Positions 1 to 8,168 of a stretch of DNA of 38,201 nucleotides are shown here, one piece after another. Numbering within the stretch: the first letter of the stretch is position 1; each line of letters opens with the position of its first letter. This stretch comes from a virus. The stretch spans positions 1 through 38,201 of IMG/VR virus record IMGVR_UViG_3300037537_000832. The stretch is one strand, 5' to 3'. A program made the translations under genes and the position numbers. The notes beneath the pieces are model-generated. The model did no database searches and had not been told where the DNA came from. It saw only the letters and a program-made list of their open reading frames with translations.

Positions 1-2
1 AT

Positions 3-878
3 GAATTATTAAAACGTGGACATGATGTTGATATGTTTACATTTAATAATGGATTGATAGGAAGTAGATTACCTAATTTAATAACCAATATTTCAAAAAA
101 TAGTAAATATGATTTATTGATATTATCACAGAAAAATATAGTTGATGAGGTTTTGAAATTGAATGTTAGTGGATTTAAAATTTATATTTCTTTGGTAGTT
201 GATGGTCTTGATAAGAAAAAATTCCCTAATGAATCAGGCCTACTTAATGAGATGAATAGAGTAGTGACATTATCTGAAGAATCTCAAAATAAGTTACAAT
301 CAAATGGACTAAAAAGTAGTGTAATTGTTTGTGGAATAGATTGTGATAGGTTTAGACCAATAGAACCAATTAAGAAAGAAAAACCAAGAATACTTTCTGC
401 AGTTAGAGGAGAGTCAGCAAATAAAATGATTAAACTGGCATGTGAAATGTTAGATTTAGAGTTTGTATCATGGATAAAGCCCTGGGATTATACTTCTAAA
501 ACGGAAGATGGTTCGGTTAATGATGTAGAAAAGTGGATAAATAAGTCTGATATAGTTATAGGTTTGGGTAAAGTTGTATACGAAGCAATGGCATGTGGAC
601 GACAACCTATAATTTTTGACGATAGGTGGTATCAAGGAAATTTGGGAGATGGTATAGTTACTCCTGATAATATTGAAAAATTTATGGAGTATAATTGTAG
701 TGGAAGGTATAGTAAAAGAAAATTTGAAGTAGAAGATATTGTGAAAGAGATTAATTTGTATAATCCTACTTATTGGTATAGATTCAGAAAATTTATTTTA
801 GAAAACGTGAACATAGTTAATACTACAAATCAATATCTTGATATATGGAAAGAACATATTGGGGATTACAGAAAATGA
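3..878 (+). CDS. Glycosyltransferase, GT4-like (5' end cut by window edge)
   Basis: Probably transfers a sugar from a nucleotide-sugar donor to a glycan; donor and acceptor unknown. The first ATG in frame is at 33, but the frame is open to base 3 and reads ELLKRGHDVDMFTFNNG, the typical N-terminus of GT4 enzymes (a helix of type LLxxGHxVxxFT), so the true start lies outside the window. A GT4-like hinge (CGIDCDRFRPI, about residues 100-110 counted from ATG 33) and the C-domain motif VVYEAMACGRQPIIF (about 181-195) are visible; the Glu of YEAMA would contact the donor. About 290 residues are present, short for GT4, so the C-domain is compact. Its stop overlaps the next ATG (ATGA at 875-878), so it is probably cotranscribed with the following repeat protein. 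Confidence 0.75.
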   Translation, partial: ELLKRGHDVDMFTFNNGLIGSRLPNLITNISKNSKYDLLILSQKNIVDEVLKLNVSGFKIYISLVVDGLDKKKFPNESGLLNEMNRVVTLSEESQNKLQSNGLKSSVIVCGIDCDRFRPIEPIKKEKPRILSAVRGESANKMIKLACEMLDLEFVSWIKPWDYTSKTEDGSVNDVEKWINKSDIVIGLGKVVYEAMACGRQPIIFDDRWYQGNLGDGIVTPDNIEKFMEYNCSGRYSKRKFEVEDIVKEINLYNPTYWYRFRKFILENVNIVNTTNQYLDIWKEHIGDYRK

Positions 879-2215
879 CAAAATATAAAAAAGTCCCAAA
901 TAACGAAAATGCAATAGAGATTGATGGAAAGGTTGTATTATCATTTGATCCACGATATAAAGAATATTTGAAATGGAAAGATGAAAATCCAGAGTTGGAA
1001 CAGGAGTTGTTAAATGAGGTAGGACAAGAAATAGAAAATAAAAGATTGTATAAGCTTGGTGCCCCGCACAAGGAAGGTAATGTTTGGAAGTGGTATAATG
1101 AAGATGGTAATAAGGTTTTGGAATGTGAAATGGATGGTGATAAGAAAGATGGTGTGGAAATTTTATATTATGATAATGGACAGAAGAAGTCAGAAATAAC
1201 TTATGAAGATGGTAAAAAAATAGGTGAGTATACTCAATGGGATGAAGATGGAAATAAAATAATTGAAGGATTTTATTTAGAGGGAGAAAATCATGGAGAA
1301 AGACGAGCCTATCGAGAAGGTAAAATTAATTTTGTAGAAACTTTTAAAAATGGAAAGTTAAATGGACTAACAGAATATTATACACTTGATGGTAAAAAGG
1401 ATAGAGAGGGAATTTATAAAAATGGAAAAAGAGATGGAAAGTGGATTTTTTATTATGAAAATGGAAATAAAAAATGGGAAGGCCAATTTAAAGATGATGT
1501 TGTAGAAGGAGAGTTGATACAATATTTCGATAATGGAAATATTAAATCAAAAGAAAATTTTTTAAATGGAGTTTTAGATGGAAAATATGAATATTATCAT
1601 GAAAATGGTAAATTAAGACAGAGTGGCTGTATAAAAAATCATATGAAAGATGGGGAGATTATATCACATTGGAAAAATGACACATTACAATCAATTGAAA
1701 CTTATATATTTGGTATTCGTTCAGGACCACAAAAATATTTTTATGACGATGGGCTCGGAACGGTGTCGAGTGAGGGTGTCTATAAAGATAATCTTCGTAT
1801 TGGATTATGGACTTGGTATTGGCCAAATGGTGGAAAGAGGAAAGAAGAACAATATGTTAATAAAACTTTATACAGGATTTCTGAATGGCAAGGTGACGGA
1901 ACGGAGATATCAATTAAAAAATATAATAATGGGTTATTAAATGGTAAAAGTATTCTTTATCATCCAAGTGGAAATCTATCTTCAGTAAAAACCTATAATG
2001 GTGGTGAGCTTCATGGAGAATATATTGATTATCATTTAAATAATAAAGAAAGAGCAAAGGGTAAAATGTATTATGATAAAATGGATGGAAAGTGGACATT
2101 TTGGTATCATAATAAAAAAAAGGAATTAGAATGCGAGTTTGATTTTGGAACAATGATTGGTATTGCTAAAATATATCATGATAATGGTGTATTAAAGAAA
2201 AAGATAAGTTTTTGA
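875..2215 (+). CDS. MORN-variant repeat protein (YwqK-like), long copy
   Basis: Function unknown. After a 60-70 residue N-terminal region (VLSFDPRYKEYLKWKDENPE is typical) the protein is made almost entirely of about 15-16 repeats of roughly 23 residues, pattern W/Y-x-x-Y/W-Y-x-x-N/D-G-x-x-x-x-E-x-x-Y/F-x-x-G-K-x-x-G. This is the MORN_2-type repeat found in proteins often named YwqK family antitoxin. Such repeats form extended beta-hairpin arrays. An ATG exists at 845, but ATG 875 is preferred because it gives MTKYKKVPNNEN, which matches the start of the downstream paralogue, and forms an ATGA overlap with the preceding stop. No toxin gene is recognisable next to it, so the antitoxin label should not be taken literally. 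Confidence 0.8.
   Translation: MTKYKKVPNNENAIEIDGKVVLSFDPRYKEYLKWKDENPELEQELLNEVGQEIENKRLYKLGAPHKEGNVWKWYNEDGNKVLECEMDGDKKDGVEILYYDNGQKKSEITYEDGKKIGEYTQWDEDGNKIIEGFYLEGENHGERRAYREGKINFVETFKNGKLNGLTEYYTLDGKKDREGIYKNGKRDGKWIFYYENGNKKWEGQFKDDVVEGELIQYFDNGNIKSKENFLNGVLDGKYEYYHENGKLRQSGCIKNHMKDGEIISHWKNDTLQSIETYIFGIRSGPQKYFYDDGLGTVSSEGVYKDNLRIGLWTWYWPNGGKRKEEQYVNKTLYRISEWQGDGTEISIKKYNNGLLNGKSILYHPSGNLSSVKTYNGGELHGEYIDYHLNNKERAKGKMYYDKMDGKWTFWYHNKKKELECEFDFGTMIGIAKIYHDNGVLKKKISF
939..982 (+). repeat. Direct repeat A, copy 1 (paralogue N-terminus)
   Basis: A 44-base stretch coding for the LSFDPRYKEYLKWKD region of the long MORN-variant protein. It recurs at 2279-2322 with two mismatches that I can see. 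Such DNA-level identity, inside otherwise diverged paralogues, suggests recent duplication or gene conversion. Confidence 0.75.
2009..2061 (+). repeat. Direct repeat B, copy 1 (paralogue C-terminal repeats)
   Basis: A 53-base stretch coding for LHGEYIDYHLNNKERAKG in the long MORN-variant protein. It recurs at 2785-2837 with only about three mismatches, a possible recombination site between the two genes. Confidence 0.75.
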
Positions 2216-2217
2216 AG

Positions 2218-2991
2218 ATGAAGTATAAAAAAGTTTCAAACAATGAAAATGTCATAGATATTGACGGAAAGATTATATTATCATTTGATCCAAGATATAA
2301 AGAATATTTAAAATGGAAAGATAATAATCCTGAGTTAGAAAAAGAATTGGTAGAAGAATTAAAACAAGATATAAAGAATAAAGAATTATATAATAATGGT
2401 GCACCTCATGTTGTTGATAACCGTAGTATGTGGTATAGAGAAGATGGTACTTTAAAAATTAATGCGGAAATAAAGGATGATAAAAATCACGGAGAATTTA
2501 GTTTATATAGTAAGAGTGGTAAGTTAAAATCAACAGAAACTTTTGTGAATGGAATACTGGATGGAAAATATAAATATTATTATGAAAATGGAAATTTAAG
2601 TCAAAGTGGTTGTATTAAAAATCATAAGAAGGATGGAGAAATTAAATCATATTTGGAAAACGGAAATTTAATATTGATAGAAAAGTTTAAAAATGGTAAA
2701 AAACACGGAAGGGTGAAATCTTATCATCAATATAAAGATTTGTCAGGTAGGAATAATAGAATTGAAACTTACAAAGATGGTAAACTTCATGGAGAATGGA
2801 TTGATTATCATTTAAATAATAAAGAAAGAGCAAAAGGTAATATGTTATATGGTATGATGGAAGGTAAGTGGATATTTTGGTATCACAATGGAAAAAAAGA
2901 ATTAGAATGTGAATTTGATTTTGGAAATCCAGTTGGTAGTGCAAAAATATATCATGATAATGGTGTGTTAAAACAAGAGTTAAAATTGTAA
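2218..2991 (+). CDS. MORN-variant repeat protein (YwqK-like), short paralogue
   Basis: Tandem paralogue of the preceding gene, 257 residues, with the same N-terminal region (MKYKKVSNNENVIDIDGK) followed by about seven or eight MORN_2-like repeats. The ORF is open from a TTG at 2212, but ATG 2218 aligns with the paralogue's start. The first and last repeats are closest to those of the long copy, even at the DNA level, while the middle repeats are fewer. This fits duplication followed by repeat loss or gain. Function unknown. The stop TAA overlaps the next start (TAATG at 2989-2993), so the gene is translationally coupled to the deaminase fusion. Confidence 0.8.
   Translation: MKYKKVSNNENVIDIDGKIILSFDPRYKEYLKWKDNNPELEKELVEELKQDIKNKELYNNGAPHVVDNRSMWYREDGTLKINAEIKDDKNHGEFSLYSKSGKLKSTETFVNGILDGKYKYYYENGNLSQSGCIKNHKKDGEIKSYLENGNLILIEKFKNGKKHGRVKSYHQYKDLSGRNNRIETYKDGKLHGEWIDYHLNNKERAKGNMLYGMMEGKWIFWYHNGKKELECEFDFGNPVGSAKIYHDNGVLKQELKL
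2279..2322 (+). repeat. Direct repeat A, copy 2
   Basis: Second copy of the 939-982 stretch, in the short MORN-variant paralogue. Offset is 1340 bases. Confidence 0.75.
2785..2837 (+). repeat. Direct repeat B, copy 2
   Basis: Second copy of 2009-2061, coding for LHGEWIDYHLNNKERAKG in the short paralogue. Offset is 776 bases, different from that of repeat A because the long copy has extra internal repeats. Confidence 0.75.
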
Positions 2992-4025
2992 TGAATAAAT
3001 TGTTTGAATTGATACGAGATAATGCAGACAGATTTTCACATGATAATACGATAAAGGTTGGAGCAGTAATAGTAGATAGTTCAAAAGAAATAATATCGTG
3101 GGGAGTAAATAATTTTGATTGTGATGATGATGATTTTAATCAAATATCAATGTTAAATAAATCGGTTGATAAGTATTCATTAATAAGACATGCCGAATCT
3201 AATGCAATTGATAAAGCAATAGAATTAGATGTTCCACTTGAAGGTAAAATTATTGTTACTAATCTATTTCCGTGTTTTGATTGTGCTAAAAAAATTGTTG
3301 AAAATAATATTTCTAAAGTTGTTACAATATCTCGTTCACCTGTTGGTTCTTATTATAATGATATACCAATATTAGAATTTCTAAAAAAATATGATGTTCA
3401 GGTGGATCTATATGATAATTATTATAATCCTGTTAAAATGAATTTTGAAGGTTTTATTGAATGGGCACTTGATGTAAAATATCATAAGTATTTTAATGAG
3501 TTTAATTATTATTTGTGGGGTGGTATTATATCATGGCCCAAGAATACGGTAGATATTGATATATTAATATCAAAACGAAATGGAGTTAGGACAAAGTTAA
3601 ATCATCTTGAAAGTATAATTTTTGATTTTAGAAATTCTTGGGATAAGTATGGTATAGTAATAGATCCGTGTTATATGAGAAAACCACAATGGATAGCAGA
3701 TTATCCACGCGACGAAGATATTTTAAGACAAGTAGAAACAAAAACATTGATGATAAATGCATCAGATTCATTTGATGTGAGTGGAGTACCGAAAGATATT
3801 AATTTTAGAAGAATAGGAAAAATGAATTGTTATCTTAGACCTTGTTTTACAGATTGGTGGGAAAATGATGATGAAAAAGATGATTTGATAAAGAGGTGGG
3901 TTTATTTAGATGCAAATTTTGCTAGATTAGTAGACTTACGAAAAATTATAAAATATTATGAGAATAACAATAAAAGAAATATAGAAGATTTTTTGAATAA
4001 GTTCCAAGAATATTCAGGATTTTAA
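2991..4025 (+). CDS. Cytidine/dCMP deaminase-like domain fused to a nucleotidyltransferase-like domain
   Basis: The N-terminal half (about 1-140) has the zinc-dependent deaminase signature: HAE at 67-69 and PCFDC at 94-98, so H67, C95 and C98 would bind zinc and E69 would shuttle the proton. By family it would deaminate a cytosine nucleotide, dCMP being the usual phage substrate. The C-terminal half (about 150-344) contains WGG at 176-178, nine residues, then DID at 188-190, and a later IVID at 222-225. This fits the Pol-beta-type nucleotidyltransferase pattern G-G/S-x(9-13)-D-h-D with a third carboxylate. Phage dCMP deaminases are usually about 150-190 residues, so the extension roughly doubles the protein. 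The stretch DCDDDDFN near 43-50 is acidic. The NTase assignment is pattern-based. Confidence 0.65.
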   Translation: MNKLFELIRDNADRFSHDNTIKVGAVIVDSSKEIISWGVNNFDCDDDDFNQISMLNKSVDKYSLIRHAESNAIDKAIELDVPLEGKIIVTNLFPCFDCAKKIVENNISKVVTISRSPVGSYYNDIPILEFLKKYDVQVDLYDNYYNPVKMNFEGFIEWALDVKYHKYFNEFNYYLWGGIISWPKNTVDIDILISKRNGVRTKLNHLESIIFDFRNSWDKYGIVIDPCYMRKPQWIADYPRDEDILRQVETKTLMINASDSFDVSGVPKDINFRRIGKMNCYLRPCFTDWWENDDEKDDLIKRWVYLDANFARLVDLRKIIKYYENNNKRNIEDFLNKFQEYSGF

Positions 4026-4027
4026 TT

Positions 4028-4696
4028 GTGGAAAAATTATATAATCCATATTTGAAGAAGTCCGTAAGTAGAAACTATATCGAACATACTAAAGGTAAAA
4101 TAACTTTTTCAATAGAAGATATGATTGATGTTTTGAGTGGATGGAAACAGGATACGAGTGATTTTTCTTTGTTAGATATAGGATGTGGAACTGGTAATGT
4201 TAGTAATAATAAATCAATAAAAAGATTTAAGAATTATGTTGGAGTAGAACCTTCAAAAGAATTTTTTGAATATGCAAATAAACATAATAAAAATAATAAT
4301 ACAGAGTTTTATAATTGTTCGGTAGAAAATTTACCATTTGAAGATGAAAGTTTTGATTTTATGATTTCAATTGAAACATGGTATTATATAAAAGATGTTA
4401 ATAAAGCAGCTAAAGAATTGAGTCGAGTTTTAAAAAATAATTCTTATTTTCTTATATATACAAGGAACCCAGATGAAATTAATAATTGGAATCAAATCAA
4501 AAAAGTGATAAGTGAATCTGATGATGATTTAAAAGTTCATTCAGACATAAAAGATTCTTGTGAGTTGGGAGAACATTTTTTCTCCAAATTTTCATTGGAA
4601 CAACTGAAGGATTCTTTTGAAAATGTCAATTTTCAAATAAAAATATCAAAGTATAAATACGATAGAATTATGATACAAGGAGAAAAAAATGATTAG
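4028..4696 (+). CDS. Class I SAM-dependent methyltransferase
   Basis: Small-molecule or glycan methyltransferase of the Methyltransf_11 type; the substrate cannot be read from the sequence. Motif I LLDIGCGTGNV (about 48-58) binds SAM. An acidic residue follows after the second strand (VGVEPS). The motif pair ENLPFEDESFDFMISIE and AAKELSRVLKNNSYFLIY are the usual post-II and post-III regions. At 222 residues it is full length for the family. It starts with GTG at 4028, two bases after the previous stop, with no clear Shine-Dalgarno sequence, so it probably depends on coupling. It overlaps the next gene by eight bases. Confidence 0.8.
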   Translation: MEKLYNPYLKKSVSRNYIEHTKGKITFSIEDMIDVLSGWKQDTSDFSLLDIGCGTGNVSNNKSIKRFKNYVGVEPSKEFFEYANKHNKNNNTEFYNCSVENLPFEDESFDFMISIETWYYIKDVNKAAKELSRVLKNNSYFLIYTRNPDEINNWNQIKKVISESDDDLKVHSDIKDSCELGEHFFSKFSLEQLKDSFENVNFQIKISKYKYDRIMIQGEKND

Positions 4697-5636
4697 TTTT
4701 ATATTACCTTTTTCTACAATAGAAAAGGATAAGTTTCTAAACTTAAATGAAAAGAAAGATTTATGGGAAGAAAATGATTCTGCAAATATAATTTTTTCTA
4801 CAATAAAGACAATCAAAAATATTAATTTACTTAAATGTGATAAGGAAATTTTATTAATAGATAACAGTCATACCTGGCCAGAAGTAGATTTACCGAATGT
4901 TAGGGTAATTAAAGGGTGGCAAGCATTACCAGTAGAGGAACTTGAAAAGATTCCAGAATATATGAATCACAAAGATATTCAAAATAGTTTAGACAATCTT
5001 GGTTGTTTAACTATGTGGGTATCAATGGCCTTTCATTTAGGAGTACAAGAAGCCAAAGGTGATTATATTGTTTTACAACATAATGATACATTTTATCATC
5101 AAGACTGTTTAGATGAAATGATTAAACAGATGAAAGAAGAAGAACTTGAATATATTTCAGTTGATAATAAGAAGATATGGATTTCAACTTATCTATTAAA
5201 TAAAGATTTTTTAGATAAATATATTAAAGAATATTCACAACAACCAGTAGTAATAAGACCGGAAAATGGTGGATATATAAAGACTAAAAAGATTGGATTT
5301 GCAGATGCGTATTTTTTCTTGTGTAAGAGAAAGTTCTTTGATAATTATAATATAGACTGGTACTATGGTGATACGAATCATGGTGCAACTATCTATTGTC
5401 TTTATCATGATTTAAAGTATCTTCATTTAGGACCTTATTATGATAATCCAAATTGGGAAACAGAATCTCTAACAAAAAAAAGGGAAGAATGGAGCAGAAC
5501 TTTACATACATATTACTATAAAGATGAGCCATTTCTCACTCACCTAAAAGGTGGTTTTTCAGAAAATAAAATGTCATCAAAAGATTTTAATGAAGAATTT
5601 AATGAATATTTACAGGAATTAAACAATGCAAAATGA
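4689..5636 (+). CDS. GT-A-like glycosyltransferase
   Basis: Likely inverting GT2-type transferase: an N-terminal Rossmann-like region (MISFILPFSTIEKDK, KEILLIDNSHTWP) is followed by GDYIVLQHNDTFYHQDC, which sits where the metal-binding DXD strand lies in GT-A enzymes. Here the motif reads QHND rather than DXD. A similar QHD stretch occurs in the gene at 34250, so the two may belong to one subfamily. The start is well supported by AAGGAG at 4677-4682, six bases before the ATG, inside the preceding gene. Donor and acceptor are unknown. Confidence 0.55.
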   Translation: MISFILPFSTIEKDKFLNLNEKKDLWEENDSANIIFSTIKTIKNINLLKCDKEILLIDNSHTWPEVDLPNVRVIKGWQALPVEELEKIPEYMNHKDIQNSLDNLGCLTMWVSMAFHLGVQEAKGDYIVLQHNDTFYHQDCLDEMIKQMKEEELEYISVDNKKIWISTYLLNKDFLDKYIKEYSQQPVVIRPENGGYIKTKKIGFADAYFFLCKRKFFDNYNIDWYYGDTNHGATIYCLYHDLKYLHLGPYYDNPNWETESLTKKREEWSRTLHTYYYKDEPFLTHLKGGFSENKMSSKDFNEEFNEYLQELNNAK

Positions 5637-6546
5637 ACACACACTTTGGACTGAAAAATATCGGCCCTCTAATCTTGAAACTTACATAGGGAACGAACAC
5701 CTCAAAAGTAAGGTTCAAGTTTATTTGGCCAGCGGAGATTTACCACATCTTTTACTGTATGGAAAGGCTGGAACTGGTAAAACAACGCTGGCAAAAATAT
5801 TAGTCAATAATATAGAATGTGATTATCTTTATATTAACGCGTCAGATGAGAACAATGTAGAAACCGTAAGGACAAAGGTTAAGAGTTTTGCCTCAACTAT
5901 GGGGTTCAAGGATTATAAGATTATAATACTGGACGAGTGTGATTATATCACACCAAACGCCCAGGCCGCACTTCGTAACCTTATGGAAACATTTAGTAGA
6001 CATTGTAGGTTTGTTTTAACTTGTAATTTCGTAGAGAGAATAATTGACCCGATACAATCTCGGTGTCAATCATTTCAAGTTATTCCACCAGATAGAAAAC
6101 AAGTTGCAATTCATCTTAGTAATATTTTACAGAGTGAAGGTGTAGAAAGTGAAGTTAGTGATATTGCACTTTTAGTGAATAGTGGATATCCCGATATAAG
6201 ACGAGTTATCAATTCTGCACAACAACAATCTATTGATGGTAAACTGGTTATAGATAAACAGAGTATTGTAGAGAATGATTATAAATTAAAGTTATTAAAG
6301 ATATTAGAAACCCAAGATAGAAAAAGTGCATTTAATAACATTCGTCAGTTGATGGCAGATGCAAAGGTTACAGATTATGCAGATTTATTTAGACTACTAT
6401 ATGATGAAGTAGATAGTTATGGTAAGGGACATATCGCCACCTGTATCTTGGTTATAGCAAAATATGAATTAAGTGATGCCCAAGTAGTTGATAAAGAGAT
6501 CAATGCAATGGCAATGATAATAGAAATATTACAAATAATAAAATAA
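5626..6546 (+). CDS. 44: Clamp-loader ATPase subunit (T4 gp44-like, RFC small-subunit family)
   Basis: AAA+ ATPase that would open and load the phage sliding clamp for DNA replication. It starts with WTEKYRPSNLETYIG, the classic RFC/gp44 N-terminus. It has Walker A GKAGTGKTT (46-54), Walker B IIILDECD (to 106), sensor 1 LTCN (131-134) and the SRC arginine-finger motif QSRCQSF (144-150). At 306 residues it matches the family. The start overlaps the previous stop by 11 bases. The matching gp62-like subunit lies at 15131, about 8.6 kb downstream, whereas in T4 the two genes are adjacent. The first half of this gene is visibly richer in GC than the glycan genes just upstream. Confidence 0.92.
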   Translation: MQNEHTLWTEKYRPSNLETYIGNEHLKSKVQVYLASGDLPHLLLYGKAGTGKTTLAKILVNNIECDYLYINASDENNVETVRTKVKSFASTMGFKDYKIIILDECDYITPNAQAALRNLMETFSRHCRFVLTCNFVERIIDPIQSRCQSFQVIPPDRKQVAIHLSNILQSEGVESEVSDIALLVNSGYPDIRRVINSAQQQSIDGKLVIDKQSIVENDYKLKLLKILETQDRKSAFNNIRQLMADAKVTDYADLFRLLYDEVDSYGKGHIATCILVIAKYELSDAQVVDKEINAMAMIIEILQIIK

Positions 6547-6556
6547 AGGAGTCGTA

Positions 6557-6769
6557 ATGTATTATGAAACACAGGTTGTATTTACTGAGGAAATCGATAC
6601 TAAAAATGGAGTTAAGGAAAAGAAAGTCCGACGCAACTATTTAGTAGAATGTGATTCAGTATCAGTAGCAGAAGCTAAGGTAATTGAATTTCTAAAGGAT
6701 TCAGCATTTTTCTTTGAAGTAAAAGTAGCAAAGGAATCTAAGATAGTTGACGTAGTAGAGGCATCATGA
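6557..6769 (+). CDS. Small DUF4494-like protein
   Basis: A 70-residue acidic protein of unknown function. MYYETQVVFTEE, KKVRRNYLVECDSVSVAEAK and FFEVKVAKESKIVDVV resemble the short DUF4494 family, in which a beta strand pair is followed by an AEA helix; the family is mostly reported from Bacteroidota and their phages. It has a strong Shine-Dalgarno AGGAG at 6547-6551. It overlaps the following ClpP-like gene by four bases (ATGA at 6766-6769). Family assignment is from memory of the pattern. Confidence 0.6.
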   Translation: MYYETQVVFTEEIDTKNGVKEKKVRRNYLVECDSVSVAEAKVIEFLKDSAFFFEVKVAKESKIVDVVEAS

Positions 6770-7374
6770 ACGAAAAATATTGGGGTGAAAAGAAACCACC
6801 TACTAAAAAAGGTGCACAACCAAATGATGGTAAACCAGAAAAACATATATCAGTTCATGAAAATAAGATTTATTATTATTCTAATGTAAACAGAGAAAGT
6901 GCAGTAGAATTAAATAAAAAGATAGGTGAGATAGAATCTAAAAGTTTGACATTAGCAAATACTTTAGATATAGATCCACCTGTACTTAAAATATTGATAA
7001 ATTCAGGTGGTGGTTCAATCACTGCCGGCATTTCATCTATGGATACTATGTTGAGATGTAAAATTCCAATCCATACTTATGTAGATGGATTTGCAGCAAG
7101 TGCAGCCACATTTTTGTCAATAGTTGGTAATTATAGATTTATGAGTAGAAATTCTTATATGTTGATTCATCAGTTAAGTAGTAACTTTTGGGGAACATAT
7201 GCTAACTTTGAGGACGAGAAACAGAATCTTGATTTAATGATGAAAACCATTAAAGATGTGTATAAAGAATATACTAAAGTTCCAATGAAGAAACTTGATG
7301 AAATATTAAAACACGATTTACTGTGGGATGCTAAACAATGTTTAGAGTATGGATTAATTGATGAGGTAATTTAA
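6766..7374 (+). CDS. ClpP-like serine protease, copy 1
   Basis: ClpP/crotonase-fold peptidase. The oxyanion-hole strand ILINSGGGSI (76-85) precedes the nucleophile in DGFAASAATF (S112). The histidine is in YMLIHQ (H135) and the aspartate precedes AKQCLEYGLIDEV (D184). All three triad positions align with E. coli ClpP (S97, H122, D171), so it should be active. The first 30 or so residues are Lys/Pro-rich and not part of the fold. Phage ClpP homologues have been proposed as prohead proteases or regulators of host proteolysis. This one lies among replication-type genes, not next to a visible capsid gene. A second copy is at 16668. Confidence 0.88.
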   Translation: MNEKYWGEKKPPTKKGAQPNDGKPEKHISVHENKIYYYSNVNRESAVELNKKIGEIESKSLTLANTLDIDPPVLKILINSGGGSITAGISSMDTMLRCKIPIHTYVDGFAASAATFLSIVGNYRFMSRNSYMLIHQLSSNFWGTYANFEDEKQNLDLMMKTIKDVYKEYTKVPMKKLDEILKHDLLWDAKQCLEYGLIDEVI

Positions 7375-8168
7375 TGAGAGTTTTAGTTATAGGAGATAGT
7401 TGTCAAGATGTATTTGTCTATGGTGATATAGAAAGAATTAGTCCTGAAGCTCCTATTCCAGTATTCGTACCAACTCATACAGAAAAAAATGATGGTATGG
7501 CAAAAAATGTTGCAAATAATGTTGAGTCATTAGATATGAACATTTATACCATAACAAATGTAAATAGTATTGTAAAGAAAAGATATGTAGAAAACCGTTC
7601 AGGTCAAATGGTATTAAGGGTTGATGAACACGATTATTGTGATAGAATAAAAATAAAAAAATTACAAGGTATCACGAACAATAAATTTACATCTTATAGT
7701 TTGACTGGTACTGTAAATAAGATTGATGCAATTATCATATCAGATTATTGTAAAGGATTTTTAGAAGAAAGTGATATAGAACATATTTGTAAATACAATA
7801 AAAATGTATTTGTAGACACTAAAAAGAAACTTGGTGAGTGGATAAGAAATGCAGATTTTATCAAGATAAACGAATTAGAATATAAGAAGAATCATGAATT
7901 ACTGTCAGACGATGGATTCAAGGAAAAACTTATTGTTACATTAGGTAGTAAAGGATGTAGATATAAAGATACGGTATTTAATGTAGAAGAAGTTCCTGTA
8001 AAGGATGTGAGTGGAGCAGGAGATACGTTTATTGCTGGATTAGTTCGTGGTTATTTAGATACAAACAATATAGAGAGTGCAATAGAATTTGCACAAAAAT
8101 GTACAACATATGTAGTTCAACAGCATGGTGTCGCAGCAGTTACATTAAAGGAGTTAGAAAATGGCTAA
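7374..8168 (+). CDS. PfkB-family sugar kinase, HldE N-domain-like
   Basis: Resembles the kinase domain of HldE/RfaE, which phosphorylates D-glycero-D-manno-heptose 7-phosphate on the way to ADP-heptose. The diagnostic N-terminal stretch GDIERISPEAPIPVF (17-31) is present, as is the ATP-binding/catalytic DVSGAGDTF (211-219, catalytic D217). At 264 residues it is shorter than the usual kinase domain (about 310-320), with trimming between the N-terminal motif and residue 70. The nucleotidyltransferase half of HldE is absent. The start is a TAATG overlap with ClpP-1. A GT9/heptosyltransferase-like gene occurs far away at 26223. The real substrate may differ from heptose. Confidence 0.75.
   Translation: MRVLVIGDSCQDVFVYGDIERISPEAPIPVFVPTHTEKNDGMAKNVANNVESLDMNIYTITNVNSIVKKRYVENRSGQMVLRVDEHDYCDRIKIKKLQGITNNKFTSYSLTGTVNKIDAIIISDYCKGFLEESDIEHICKYNKNVFVDTKKKLGEWIRNADFIKINELEYKKNHELLSDDGFKEKLIVTLGSKGCRYKDTVFNVEEVPVKDVSGAGDTFIAGLVRGYLDTNNIESAIEFAQKCTTYVVQQHGVAAVTLKELENG

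Noticed and set aside
845-874. N-terminal extension of the first MORN-variant protein from ATG 845
   Set aside because: The paralogue starts at the equivalent of 875, and the extension lies wholly in the preceding gene.
875-2991. Possible CRISPR or tandem DNA repeats, suggested by recurrent GATGG/AATGG and TATTAT words
   Set aside because: The period is about 69 bases of coding repeat with variable sequence and no constant direct repeat or spacers. It is explained by MORN-type protein repeats.
875-4025. A toxin-antitoxin operon built on the YwqK-type proteins
   Set aside because: No neighbour looks like a toxin; the deaminase/NTase fusion could be imagined as one but nothing in the sequence supports it.
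4652-4659. TATAAATA, the T4 late promoter consensus, 29 bases upstream of the GT gene at 4689
   Set aside because: The same eight bases also occur inside genes (for example 8573-8580), and in DNA this rich in A and T about ten chance copies per strand are expected.
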